Shown one piece after another: positions 45,186 to 54,300 of a stretch of 64,000 nucleotides of DNA. Within the stretch, counting starts at the first letter, position 1. Each line of letters begins with the position of its first letter. The stretch is from Tuctoria greenei. Its lineage: Eukaryota; Streptophyta; Magnoliopsida; Poales; Poaceae. The stretch is from positions 166,554,929 to 166,618,928 of the forward strand of contig JAYESD010000009.1 in assembly GCA_036927565.1 (NCBI GenBank), given 5' to 3'. The notes under the pieces were generated by a model. The model was given only the letters and a program-made list of their open reading frames with translations, searched no databases and was not told the origin of the DNA. Made by a program: the position numbers and the translations under genes.

Positions 45186-47693
45186 TTGGGAAGAAACTCC
45201 GCCATCGGATCCACCACCTTGGCCACCACCGCCTCCTCGACGTCGATTGCAACGTCCGCGGGCCTACACGCACCGTCACCACCAACTCAAGCTCCAACGA
45301 CATCGAAATCACCATCCACGAGTACCAGATCGACGCGCTCCCTCTACTTCCCTTTGCGGCTCCTCCCTGTTCGAGACACCACGGACGACCTCGCCGCGGC
45401 GGTCGATACGGAGCACCAGCCAGAGCCCGAGCAGGAGAACAAGCCGGCGGAAGCCATCCAGAAGACCATGGTGCCCTTCCCGACTGTGGATTTCGAGGCC
45501 GTCGGCAACACTATCGTGCGTTTCCCCGACGTGCTGCAGGAGGACGAGTGCGTCAACGGCTTCGAGGTGCTGGATCCCGCCATCGGCGAGTTCGTGCACG
45601 CGGACCGCGTCGCCATCGTGGAGCCCAACGTCGCGCCCGCGGCCACGGAGACTCAACCAGTGGCGGCGGAGAAGGGGACAACCTCTGACATCGTCGTCTT
45701 CACCGAGAAGGGAACAACCACCGAGACCGACCCACACCAAGCACCCTCGCCTCCTCTTCCTCCAACTCCGATCATTGCGGCCCCGCTCGCGCAGGCGCAG
45801 GCGCAGGCAAAAGAGGAGTCGCAGGACGACCTCGAATCGTTCATCCTCTACGACGACCTCGACTCGCTCGGACTCACCGACATCGTCACCAATGGTTCGC
45901 GCGCGGACTACCCCGTCCTCATCCGCGGTGAGCACGGGATCTGGGGGATGCCGCTGAAGGCTTCTGTACGCGGGCTGACCCACGCGGCAGGCGGCAAGCA
46001 GCAGCCGTCCGTCGTTTCCGACCGTGCTACCCCGCCGTTCCAGGCCCTCGCCATCCTCTCCGCTGAAGACCACGCCCTCTGCTACAAACCAGCGAAGCGC
46101 AGCACTGATCAGATTTCCACCACTGCCCCGCTCTCCGACGGCAACAGCGAAGCCGCGCACATCTACTGCAAGCTCGTGCGCCTCGGCGCCAACATGCTCA
46201 TCGTCAACATTGGCGGCGGCCTCGGCGGCGACTACGACACCTGCATTTGGTACGCCGCGCATGCGCTGGCGAACGAGACCCCGCAGATTCTCGTGTTCCC
46301 CATCATCTGCAGCTTTGCTGAGAGCGACACGACAAAGCAGGATGCCTCCATCGCTCCCGCGCTGTACCCGTACATGGTCGCCACCGGCCTGCGAGAGACC
46401 CCGTACCAGATCCACACCGCTGTTGAGGCTGGGCGCAAGCCACCAATCTGCTCGGAGCACCGACGCGGAGGAGATGCTCGCCCGCTACCATGGCCACCAC
46501 CGCCATTGGCCGTGGCGCCCCTCGTCGGTGCGGCACACGTCGGGCCGGAGGAGGTGCTCACTCGGCTGCAGGTGCACCGCGCGGTGCGTGACTTCCTCGC
46601 CGCCTCCGTTCTGGCGGCTGTGGTGACGCTCTACCTCATGTTGCGCCCTCAGTCCGTGTACTGGGTCGACGACGCCGGCGCGTGCATCAACCAGCACAGG
46701 GCGCCCCAGAGCATGACGTTCATGCCCATCATTGAGCTGCTCAAGCCCTACCTGGTTGACACGTTGGGAAGGATCGACAAGCTCAGACTCGCCCGCAACC
46801 TGTTCGAGGTAATGACCGCAGCTATGGAGAAGACAAAGCTGGGCAAGAAGGACGCCCACTCTTACACAATCCGCATCACCAACAAGGCCTCCTACCTCGG
46901 GTGCTCACGCTGCTTGTTCTGCTCCGAGCATGGATGTCTGCTTCCACCGCCATGGCCATCTGCACCGCTCGCGCTTAAGCTGTTCGAGGAAATGCCCGCC
47001 GGGACGCAAGGCCTCCCGCACGTCTCCGTTCTGGATGAGGACCTGATGAAGCTGATGGAAGCGGATCACGTGGAGGTGCAGAGTGTGCGGCTCTTCGGTC
47101 TGCACGCGGAGTCCCAAGATGGCAGCCCCGGACCCCTGCACCACACCGTCCAGCACTGCAGCTGCGACGTGGACAAGTCTTTCCTTGACCTGGGTGCGGC
47201 CGACGACAACCGGCGCACTTCCCCTGCTGTCCGCGGGACTGCGCACACGGCTGTCCTCTTCTTCCCCACGCCCCGTATCGCGCTGCTTTCGCGTGGGGAG
47301 CTGTGGCGCGCGGTGACACTGGTGGCCACGCCAGCGTCATGGGTGTACAGCATGGGAAGGTTCCTGCTGTTGTACGCGCCGTTCCTCTTCATCCTCGAGC
47401 TCCACGCCACCACTTCCGAGGGTGCAGGAGCTGTTCCACGCACCGCCCGGACGACTTCGCATCCGCCTTTGAAGGCTGCAGCGCGCTGCTCATGGCGTCG
47501 TGCAAGTTCGAGATGCAGGAGCTATGGCCGCATTAGCAGAGGAAGAGTGGTGGACCCTGGACGTGGCGGACATCGACAACCGCGTGCCCGCCGAGCACTA
47601 CGCCGTCCAGAACCGCAACAGCGACCAGTCCAGGCGCTCCTCCAGCTTAGCGCAGCGAAGGTCAACTCATGTGCAACCTGTTCGTGGGAATGA
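45186..47693 (+). CDS. Long chimeric ORF of the gene-carrying element (835 codons)
   Basis: The frame is open for 2.5 kb. Its start is only the first in-frame codon; sense-looking protein begins about 45360 (RDTTDDLAAAVDTEHQPEPE). Residues about 306-351 (46101-46238) read EAAHIYCKLVRLGANM and GGGLGGDYD, like the barrel of plant arginine decarboxylase. Residues about 470-497 are hydrophobic and followed by RPQSVYWVDDA, faintly like the N-terminus of 3-ketoacyl-CoA synthase. Other parts match nothing I know. A block near 45749-45922 repeats one at 44617-44788. The last about 90 residues are Arg-rich and look out of frame. Likely a fusion of host gene pieces. Whether it is translated is unknown. 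Confidence 0.5.
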   Translation: MGRNSAIGSTTLATTASSTSIATSAGLHAPSPPTQAPTTSKSPSTSTRSTRSLYFPLRLLPVRDTTDDLAAAVDTEHQPEPEQENKPAEAIQKTMVPFPTVDFEAVGNTIVRFPDVLQEDECVNGFEVLDPAIGEFVHADRVAIVEPNVAPAATETQPVAAEKGTTSDIVVFTEKGTTTETDPHQAPSPPLPPTPIIAAPLAQAQAQAKEESQDDLESFILYDDLDSLGLTDIVTNGSRADYPVLIRGEHGIWGMPLKASVRGLTHAAGGKQQPSVVSDRATPPFQALAILSAEDHALCYKPAKRSTDQISTTAPLSDGNSEAAHIYCKLVRLGANMLIVNIGGGLGGDYDTCIWYAAHALANETPQILVFPIICSFAESDTTKQDASIAPALYPYMVATGLRETPYQIHTAVEAGRKPPICSEHRRGGDARPLPWPPPPLAVAPLVGAAHVGPEEVLTRLQVHRAVRDFLAASVLAAVVTLYLMLRPQSVYWVDDAGACINQHRAPQSMTFMPIIELLKPYLVDTLGRIDKLRLARNLFEVMTAAMEKTKLGKKDAHSYTIRITNKASYLGCSRCLFCSEHGCLLPPPWPSAPLALKLFEEMPAGTQGLPHVSVLDEDLMKLMEADHVEVQSVRLFGLHAESQDGSPGPLHHTVQHCSCDVDKSFLDLGAADDNRRTSPAVRGTAHTAVLFFPTPRIALLSRGELWRAVTLVATPASWVYSMGRFLLLYAPFLFILELHATTSEGAGAVPRTARTTSHPPLKAAARCSWRRASSRCRSYGRISRGRVVDPGRGGHRQPRARRALRRPEPQQRPVQALLQLSAAKVNSCATCSWE
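46101..46238 (+). other. Arginine decarboxylase-like fragment
   Basis: About 46 codons match the region of plant arginine decarboxylase where a Gln-Ile-x-Thr-Thr stretch leads into EAAQIYCELxRLGA and the glycine-rich GGGLGIDYDG. The Gly-rich loop belongs to the PLP-binding barrel. Neighbouring codons do not fit the enzyme, so only one exon-internal piece is present and it cannot be active. Confidence 0.6.
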
Positions 47694-47848
47694 CTGCCGC
47701 TGGCATTACGTCGAGCTTCATCACCAAATGAACGCAATTCGTCTACAACACCTCCTGCAAGCCGTGCTCTCCGTGTTCGTGGTCATGCCAGTTCCATCGT
47801 TGGTTCGAGCTTATACTTGAGGGCAAGCATGCTCGCAAGGGGTGGGAA

Positions 47849-48072
47849 TGTTAGCAGTTGCACCTGCCATGCGTGAGTCTGTGGCTTGGGGCCGGCGTGC
47901 GTGTCTAGTGGCCTTAGGCCCAACTACTCAAGGGAGTGACTTGGGTGAACAGGGGATGGAACAAGTATATGCTATTGTAAACAACTTGTCTTCCTCTGTT
48001 GTTCCCCTGGTTCTTCTTCCTCCTCAAGCAATTCCTCTCTTCTCTCTTTGATTCCAGCCTAGGTTGCTAACA
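47849..48072 (+). repeat. 3' LTR of the gene-carrying element
   Basis: TGTTAGCAGTTGC to GGTTGCTAACA, 224 bp. Confidence 0.8.
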
Positions 48073-48477
48073 TCGGCGCAGACGATGAGCAGCGCGAGCG
48101 GGATCTGCCGCTTCCGCCGGGTGATGGTCACCGCCGCGAGCGGGATCTGAAGCAGCGTATAGGCGCACCCGATGGCGGCGACGGCCAGGAGGTACCTGAG
48201 ACGACGAACGACACGCAACGTGCACAGAGACGACGTACGTAAGCACGAACACGTGGACACGTGCCAGAAACGAAAGGACAGCGACGTGGTTGCGCATGCG
48301 CGTCGCGCTTAATTACCTGTACGCGTGGACGTCCTTGAAGGTGTACTTCACCGGCGGGACGTCGGGGGAGCTGTCGTCGGTGAACTTGTCGAACACGATG
48401 ATCACGAGCGAGGCGGCGAGGAGGGCGAGGGTGAAGAGCCGGAGGATCAGCACGAACACGGCGGTCCATGACGCCAT

Positions 48478-49094
48478 GACAGGAACAGGCTTGCGAGTAG
48501 TACCACCGAGCTGTGTAAACTGCTGCTGTTCTTGAACACTGTCGATTGCTTGTTGGCCGGTTCTTGGAGTGCGCGAGAGAGACCAAAGGATTTATGGACG
48601 GCACAGGAGATAGGTGATCCATGCATGTTTCGTTCGTTCCTCGTATGAGTCGCCGTCCATGTGTCGTGTTCTTTGGATCTTCAACAGGGCGCGCGGTGGC
48701 AGTTGGCTTCAGATGGTGGCTGTGCTCTGATCTGGTCATATATCAGCCGGTGGGTTCGTCTTCATCGACGTGACAACCAGGATACGTAGGTCATTCCCTG
48801 ATAGCGATGAGTACTAAGATTTGATCAGAAGACTACCAAGTCCTCTTTTCAAGTGCCAGAGCTGGACCACGTTCTTCTTCCTCTTTTCTCTCTAATCTCT
48901 CGACACGACTTCCCTCCTTTCAAATTCTCCTCTCATGCCTAATTCCACATACGTAGAATTATCTCATTGGTTTTCAGTTTTATTTGTGGGTCCACAACTC
49001 CATGCTAATTGCTAAATCAAATAAAAAGATGTCACGTATGCGGAGTACGCATGAAGTGACCTCTGTCTGCTCAACGGATTAGGTGATGATGGTA
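48478..49094. other. Upstream region of CASP-like copy A
   Basis: 48478-48780 matches 53998-54300 upstream of copy B, with small indels. The copy B TATA (TATAAAT) is CATAAAT here (minus strand, about 48589-48595). From 48780 to 49094 nothing is recognised. Confidence 0.7.
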
Positions 49095-49169
49095 CTCCCT
49101 TGGTATGAAATATATCACCTTTAGGATAAAATAATATAGTTCAATTTGAACTAAATTAACTATCTTAAA

Positions 49170-50452
49170 CACTACAAGATCATAAAGGCATAAAGCCGTC
49201 CGTGATAGCGGGCCAACAACTATAATGGCTAAACTAAGTATGGTTGTTGGCCCACGTGCCCCGACGTACATACCACTGTAAAGACGTCGGGCAGCCAGAA
49301 CCGACATTTTTAAGTTCACCACGGAATAAAAAAAAATCCACGACGAGTTCCACGGACGGACGCGAGTTCCACGGCGGCGGCGGACCGACGAACGCGAGTT
49401 CGACGGCGGACTCCACGGGGACCGACGGACGCGAGTTCCACAGCGGCGACCCTCGGAGTTTGCGTCCACGACGGCGGCCATCGTGCTCCGGCAGACTCCA
49501 AGCGCGTCCGCGCTGGCGCGTGCACAGCGGCGGCCCTCGGAGTTGGCATCCACGACGGCGGCCATCGTGCTCCGGCAGACTCAAAGCGCGTCCGCGCTGG
49601 CGCGTGCACGGCGGCGGCCCTCGGAGTTGGCATCCACGACGGCGGCCATCGGAGGTGGCGTCCACGGCGGCGGCCCTTGAACGACGATGGACGCGGCTCA
49701 GGACAGGTGAGTGCGCGCCGGCGGAGGCCTCAGAGGCGGGCACGCACAGGGTTGTCGGAGGTGGGCGCCGGAACGGGGGCCCGCATCGACGAGCTGGCGG
49801 CGGTGTCGCCGGGGTGGGCGCACGCGGTCGGAGGCAGAGGCCTCGGTCCCTCGGAGGGTGGGCGCTGCCGCCAAGGAGTCTCGAAGGTGGGTGCTAGGGT
49901 TTGGAGGCAGCGTTGGGTGGTTGGGTGAATACTCTTATTTAATAGCGACCCAGACTATTCGGGAGCAACCGACGATCCACACGCGAATAAAAAATTGTCG
50001 GCGACGATTCCACGCCTGGGGCCCGCGGTTGTAGCCGTCGGTGAGAGGAGCAACCGACGACTTTATGGTTTTGGTGGGAAAATTTTTTCAGGACGCGCTG
50101 GGTTATGGTCGTCGGCCTGACTTTTTTCCCGATGGATTTACGTTATGACCGTCGGGCACAAGCAGAAAACCGACGCTTTTAATGTTTGGGCAGGAGAGGC
50201 TGCTTTTGGGCGCGCCAGGTCCACCGTATGGCCGTTGGCTGTGTAGCACAAACCGACGACTTTAGTTTAGGGCATTGGGATCTCTGGAATAATAACCGAC
50301 GAATATACTTATGGTCGTCGGTTGAAACAAAGGAACCAACAGTTGTAATGTTTTTGCCGTCGGGTCCACAAAACCGACATTGTTAGATCACTAAAAATCG
50401 ACGGCCCGACGATTATAACTTCCCGACACTTCTTTGCCTGATTCTTATAGTG
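49170..50452. mobile_element. Non-autonomous CACTA element, 1.28 kb
   Basis: Ends CACTACAAGATCATAAAGGC and (inward from the right) CACTATAAGAATCAGGC; exact 3-bp duplication AAA (49167-49169, 50453-50455). Subterminal CCGACG/CGTCGG words are dense at both ends. No transposase. The GC-rich middle is open in many frames but has no domain. Confidence 0.85.
49453..49680. repeat. 84-bp tandem repeat (two full copies and part of a third)
   Basis: Copies start at 49453, 49537 and 49621 with TCGGAGTT(T/G)GCRTCCACGAC. The period of 84 is a multiple of three. Confidence 0.92.
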
Positions 50453-50639
50453 AAATGTCATGTATTTTAGAAAAGGGAGTGTGAAGTAGTAAGGTTGTCG
50501 TTGCCTGTCCCGTACCCATCCAGGAGCTGCAAAACGGTTGGTTGGAACAGCAAATCAGTTCGTAGAAATAAGTGGCTGCCCACGGGTAGCCGCAAGATGT
50601 TGTAGCTCGCACACTCCGACTTCGAGACAAGACGTTGCC

Positions 50640-51930
50640 ATGCCACACACTGACTAATATTTGATGAATGAGATTTTGATGTTAATTTCCCTATAAATTG
50701 CTACAAAACACTATAAATCACCACTCTAAATTGTTGTAGTGCACCACCATTAGCTTTGATCTAGCTTCTCTAGTGGTTTTAGGGTGTTCGTGCTAGTGGC
50801 CGGAGAGCCCCAATATGCCGTTAAACGAGATTAATCAGGATTTACCACTCTTATGGATGTTCCTTAGTAATTTAATATCCTTACGAACAATCTATAATTT
50901 GTCATACTTACGTGATTTCTGATTTTGGTGTTCAATTGGTTCCAACAAGTAGTATCAGAGCCGAAGGAGAAGATGATGACCCCATCACCGAAGATTGGCT
51001 CCCCGACGTCGCCAATAGCTCCTCATTTGTAGAACTGACAATGCTATTCCGAACCAATTACTACGAGTGAGGTCTGGTACCTTAGGTTAGCCTGGAGGCT
51101 CTTGGCCTTGGGACACCGTCAACAAGATCACGACCGATCACCATGTAGATCGCCTCGCACTGGGCATGATTTTGCGTGGAGTGCCAACGAACATGTACGG
51201 CTGATCGGTGAAGAATACAGTGTTTGAAGCGTGGGCAATGATCAGACGGATGCGAATGGGAGATGATCGCGTGAAGGAAGCCAACACCCAACAATTGATG
51301 AAGCAATTCGAGGCAATTTTGTTCGTCGAAGGTGAGTCCATCGACAAATTTGTGGTGCAGATTATAGGAATCGTCAGAAATTTGCAGGAATTGGGTGTGA
51401 AGATTTAAGAGATTCAGGTGGTGAGGAAGATACTCCGTGTGTTACCCCCAAAATTCAATCAAATTGCATGTTCAATCGAGATGTTGCTTGATTTGAATGC
51501 AATAACGAGTTGAATGCAATGACGACGGAGGAGCTCGTCGGCGGCTTCAAATTGCAGAAGATAGGATCAAAGTTGAGGCTGCATCGGAGAATGTCGGGCG
51601 ATTGTTGTTCACGGGGGAGCAATGGAAGGATCAACGGCGCCAGCAAGGCATGGATCGACGGCGGAGCGGAAATCGCTTGAATCAGGGTGAAGATCTGCGT
51701 GGCGACGAGAAGAAACGGAGGTTGCAACAACGACGATGATGATGCCAGCATCTCGTCTTGGGGAGGAGCAGGCGCAGCACAAGATTTCCTCGTATGAGAT
51801 ACTTCGGGTGCAGTGAGCACGGCCACACGACAAGGGACTGCTACCAGAAGAAGGAAACAACGCTCCTCGTCGACGTCGAGGAATCGGCAATGCTACTGTG
51901 AAAACGAAGACGTCGTGTACTAGTTTAGAG
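50640..51930 (+). pseudogene. Truncated Ty1/copia element: LTR end, primer site and gag
   Basis: An LTR-like AT-rich region ends GGTTCCAACA (50947), followed by TAGTATCAGAGCC (50950-50962), one base off the tRNA-iMet primer site. Gag pieces in plus frames read KEANTQQLMKQFEAILFVEG, GIVRNLQELG, VVRKILRVLPPKF and TTEELVGGFKLQK, the usual gag (UBN2/DUF4219) pattern. A zinc knuckle remnant FGCSEHGHTTRDC lies near 51800. Frameshifts and stops are many. No pol or 3' LTR follows. The LTR start is not resolved. Confidence 0.7.
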
Positions 51931-52231
51931 GATATGTGTTGAGTAAACAATGATCACGACGTGTGCGCGAAATGTGTGCACGACACAGGCGCGTTGTGGG
52001 CTTGTCGCGCCATTGGCGACGACGGAACGTGTGAGTCGATCTTGATCCAAATCAATTGGTGCACCGGTGGGATGATCGGATGAGCATCGATCAAGCTCTG
52101 GCAAGGTCACACAGAGTGGGTCATGGTGTTGATTCTTGCGGAATGCCACGACGACCGAAATGTGCGCGCGGAGTGAGCACGTCGTCATCACTGAGCGTGG
52201 GAGAGGATCGTGGCACGCGCTTGCCGGTAGT
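51931..52231. other. Unassigned sequence
   Basis: Possibly decayed continuation of the copia remnant. No domain is readable. Confidence 0.35.
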
Positions 52232-53055
52232 TAGGGGTGGGCATTCGGTTAACCGACCAAATTCGATTCGGTTTTTCGGTTTATTTTATAATTCGGTTTT
52301 TGAAAAATGAGAACCGAAATATAACATACAAAAAAGAGAACCGGTACATCGGTTCACCGGGTATTTCGGTTCGGTTTCCGGTTATCCGAGGAAAAACCGG
52401 ACTCAAAGCCTGGATCTGTTCATCGAGCCATCGTGGGCGCCAGAGCGGGACGACGGGGTGCGGCCACGGCGCCAGAGCGTCGCGACGGCCGACGGGGTGC
52501 GGTCGCGGCTGCGACGCGTGGCGACGGCCGACGGGGCGCGACCGAGTGCGGGAATCGTCGAATCGGTGGCGCCGGCGTCGAATCACAGGCACGGCCGGGG
52601 CAGCGAGGTGCAGAGCCTGGAGGCGGGGCGCGGGCGACGGAGCCTGGAGGCGGGGCGCGGGCGACGGAGCCTGGAGGCGGGGCGCCGCGGGCGTGGGTGC
52701 GGGCGTCGGAGCTGGCGACGGAGCCTGGAGGCGGGGCGGGGGCGCCCCGGGCGCGGGCGACGGAGCTGGCGGCGGGGATAGAATGAAGAGACATCGTTAG
52801 AGTTTGGAAATGAGCCGGCTGAGTGGCTAGGAATATGGGCCGGCCAGAGGCTGGGAGGATGGGCCGGATAGGAGGTTGGGCCGATTTCGGTTCACCCGGT
52901 TAACCGGGTTTAAAAACCGAACCGAATTATTTTTTTCGGTTTTCCCAGAATGAGAACCGAAATAGAATCCGGTTTGAGAGAAATCGGTTTATTCGGTTTC
53001 GGTTCCGGTTTATTCGGTTTCGGTTTTCGGTTTCCGGTTTTTTTGCCCACCCCTA
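52232..53055. mobile_element. Non-autonomous hAT element, 824 bp
   Basis: Terminal repeats TAGGGGTGGGCA / TGCCCACCCCTA (one extra base inside) with an exact 8-bp duplication CCGGTAGT (52224-52231, 53056-53063), the hAT signature. Both subterminal regions are packed with TTCGGTTT/AACCGAA words. The middle is GC-rich, with no transposase. Confidence 0.92.
52614..52745. repeat. 27-bp tandem repeat inside the hAT element
   Basis: AGCCTGGAGGCGGGGCG-type units start at 52614, 52641 and 52668 with exact 27-bp spacing, and a further copy follows near 52722. Confidence 0.9.
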
Positions 53056-53368
53056 CCGGTAGTGATGGGTTGTGCCGACCTATATTAATACATGTACTCC
53101 GACAATGTCAATTGAACTGATTTTGGGAAGGAATCGAAGTGAATTCTTCGGTATTTGGCGTGAGCGTTTGATTCCCGATTCACGAGATTGTAGAAGCATC
53201 CGCACTCTTAATTTGTACTCCTGGAGGATATATATACAATCGTTTGCAAAACGTCCTCATTATTTGCATGGAGAATTTTGAAAATGAAAAGACGAACAAA
53301 TAACGATGTCCTAACAACCACGCCATAATTAATCCACATATTTATTCATTTCATCGTCGTCGATCCTC
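53056..53368. other. 3' flank of CASP-like copy B
   Basis: 53258-53368 matches 43620-43749 (GTCCTCATTATTTGC, GGAGAATTTTG, ACAAATAACGATGTCC). No gene. Confidence 0.7.
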
Positions 53369-53997
53369 TCACTTGACGAGCGGCTTGACGATGACCATTA
53401 TCGTGAGCGCCAAGAACGCGGCGGCTCCCAGCATGAGCCCGGCGGAGATGAAGGCGAGCGCCAGGAACCTGTCCACGTCCCGGTGCAGCCGGTCCAGCTC
53501 CGGCGGCGGCGCCTCGAACTCGTCGAACTCGCTGTCGAGGTACCGCTTCGTGTCGTAGGTGAATCCGAGCCCCGCCGCCGCGCCGGTCGCCAGCAGCAGC
53601 GCGGCGACCACGTCGGCGCAGATGATGAGCAGCGCGAGCGGGATCTGCCGCTTCCGCCGGGCGATGGTCACCGCCGCGACCGGGATCTGCAGCAGCGTGT
53701 AGGCGCACCCGATGGCGGCGACGGCCAGGAGGTACCTGAGACGGACGATACGCGAGACGTAAGGACACGTACGTACGTGCCAGAAACGCGATCGAGGACG
53801 AGAACGTGGATGCTCATGCGAAGTCGCGCTTATTACCTGTACGCGTAGACGTCCTTGAAGGTGTACTTCTCCGGCGGGACGCCGGGGGAACTGTCGTCGG
53901 TGAACTTGTCGAACGCGATGATGGCGAGCGAGGCGGCGAGGAGGGCGAGGGTGACGAGCCGGAGGATCAGCACGTACACGGCGGTCCAGGACGCCAT
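53369..53997 (-). CDS. CASP-like membrane protein, copy B (intact, two exons)
   Basis: Exon 1 is 53997-53837 and exon 2 is 53735-53369, with a 101-bp intron (CAG|GTAATA ... TCTCAG|GTAC). The joined frame encodes 175 residues and ends in TGA. Four membrane segments lie at about 7-28, 55-78, 85-112 and 144-170, with short cytosolic ends and a loop after the third segment rich in Asp/Glu/Pro. Arg13 in TM1 and Asp95 in TM3 are the residues kept across the CASP/MARVEL-type family (PF04535). CASP proteins form plasma-membrane scaffolds, for example at the Casparian strip; the role of CASP-like members is mostly unknown. It most resembles the CASPL4 group by memory, not by search. Copy A lies about 5 kb to the left and is disrupted, so this is the functional member. 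Confidence 0.9.
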
Positions 53998-54099
53998 GAC
54001 TGGAACAATTAAGCGCTTGCGAGTACCACCGAGCTGTAACTGTAAATTGCTGAACACTGTTAATTGGTTGGCCAGTTCTTGGAGCGAGAGAGACCAAAG

Positions 54100-54106
54100 A
54101 TTTATA
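54100..54106 (-). promoter_or_regulatory. TATA box of CASP-like copy B
   Basis: The minus strand reads GTATAAATC about 105 bp upstream of the ATG at 53997. The matching site in copy A is CATAAATC. Confidence 0.5.
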
Positions 54107-54300
54107 CATGGCACATGAGATGGATGATGCATGGTTCGTTCCTCGTACAAGTCGCCGTCGACGTGTCGTGTTCTTGGATCTTCTCAACAGGGCGCGCGGT
54201 GGCATTTGGCTTCAGATGGTAACTGTGGTCTGACGATTTGGTCATCAGCCGGTGGATTCGTCTTTTATCGACATGACAACAACCAGGATATTTGATTATG

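Larger units (their letters stand above)
43993..48072 (+). mobile_element. Non-autonomous LTR element with captured host sequence, 4.08 kb
   Basis: A 5' LTR (43993-44209) is followed by a copia-type primer site TGATATCAGAGCC (44212-44224). The 3' LTR (47849-48072) is preceded by a purine tract CAAGGGGTGGGAA. The target duplication TCGGC is exact (43988-43992, 48073-48077). The internal region lacks protease, integrase and reverse transcriptase but has long open frames with host-like pieces. This is the layout of maize Bs1-like or other small gene-carrying LTR elements. The LTRs are alike mainly at their ends (TGTYAGCAG..., TTCTCTCTTTGATTC-like, GGTTGCTAAYA), much more diverged than expected for one insertion event with an exact duplication. 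Confidence 0.87.
43750..48477 (-). pseudogene. CASP-like protein gene, copy A, split by an LTR element
   Basis: Exon 1 is 48477-48317 (MASWTAVFVLILRLFTLALL...) ending at a CAG|GTAATT donor. Exon 2 starts at 48195 after CTGAG-type acceptor CTCAG and is cut at 48073; it resumes at 43992 and ends with TGA at 43752-43750. Without the element and one copy of TCGGC the frame would encode about 173 residues with no stop. Four membrane segments and the TM1 Arg13 are present as in the CASP family (PF04535/DUF588). The insertion splits the GAT codon of the TM3 Asp that is conserved in CASP proteins. Copy B (53369-53997) is intact and very similar, so the pair is a tandem duplication. Confidence 0.88.
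49095..50479. mobile_element. Stowaway-like MITE split by a CACTA element
   Basis: The left part (49095-49169) starts CTCCCTTGGTATGAAATATATCACCTTT and the right part (50453-50479) is its complement, ending AAAATACATGAC...CTAAAAGGGAG in reverse. TA precedes the left end; the right flank is TG. The central TTCAATTTGAA palindrome is present. Confidence 0.65.

Noticed and set aside
44250..45315. Minus-strand ORFs opposite the gene-carrying element
   Set aside because: They are antisense shadows of the plus-strand frames; the element's primer site and purine tract fix its strand as plus.
46592..46690. 3-ketoacyl-CoA synthase fragment
   Set aside because: Only a hydrophobic stretch and about ten residues look similar; too little to call without a search.
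49234..49928. Several 100-217-codon ORFs on both strands
   Set aside because: They fall in a GC-rich CACTA core with an 84-bp tandem repeat; no domain is present and both strands are equally open.
52420..52800. ORFs of 100-187 codons, Gly/Arg-rich
   Set aside because: They are products of the GC-rich repeat core of a hAT element.
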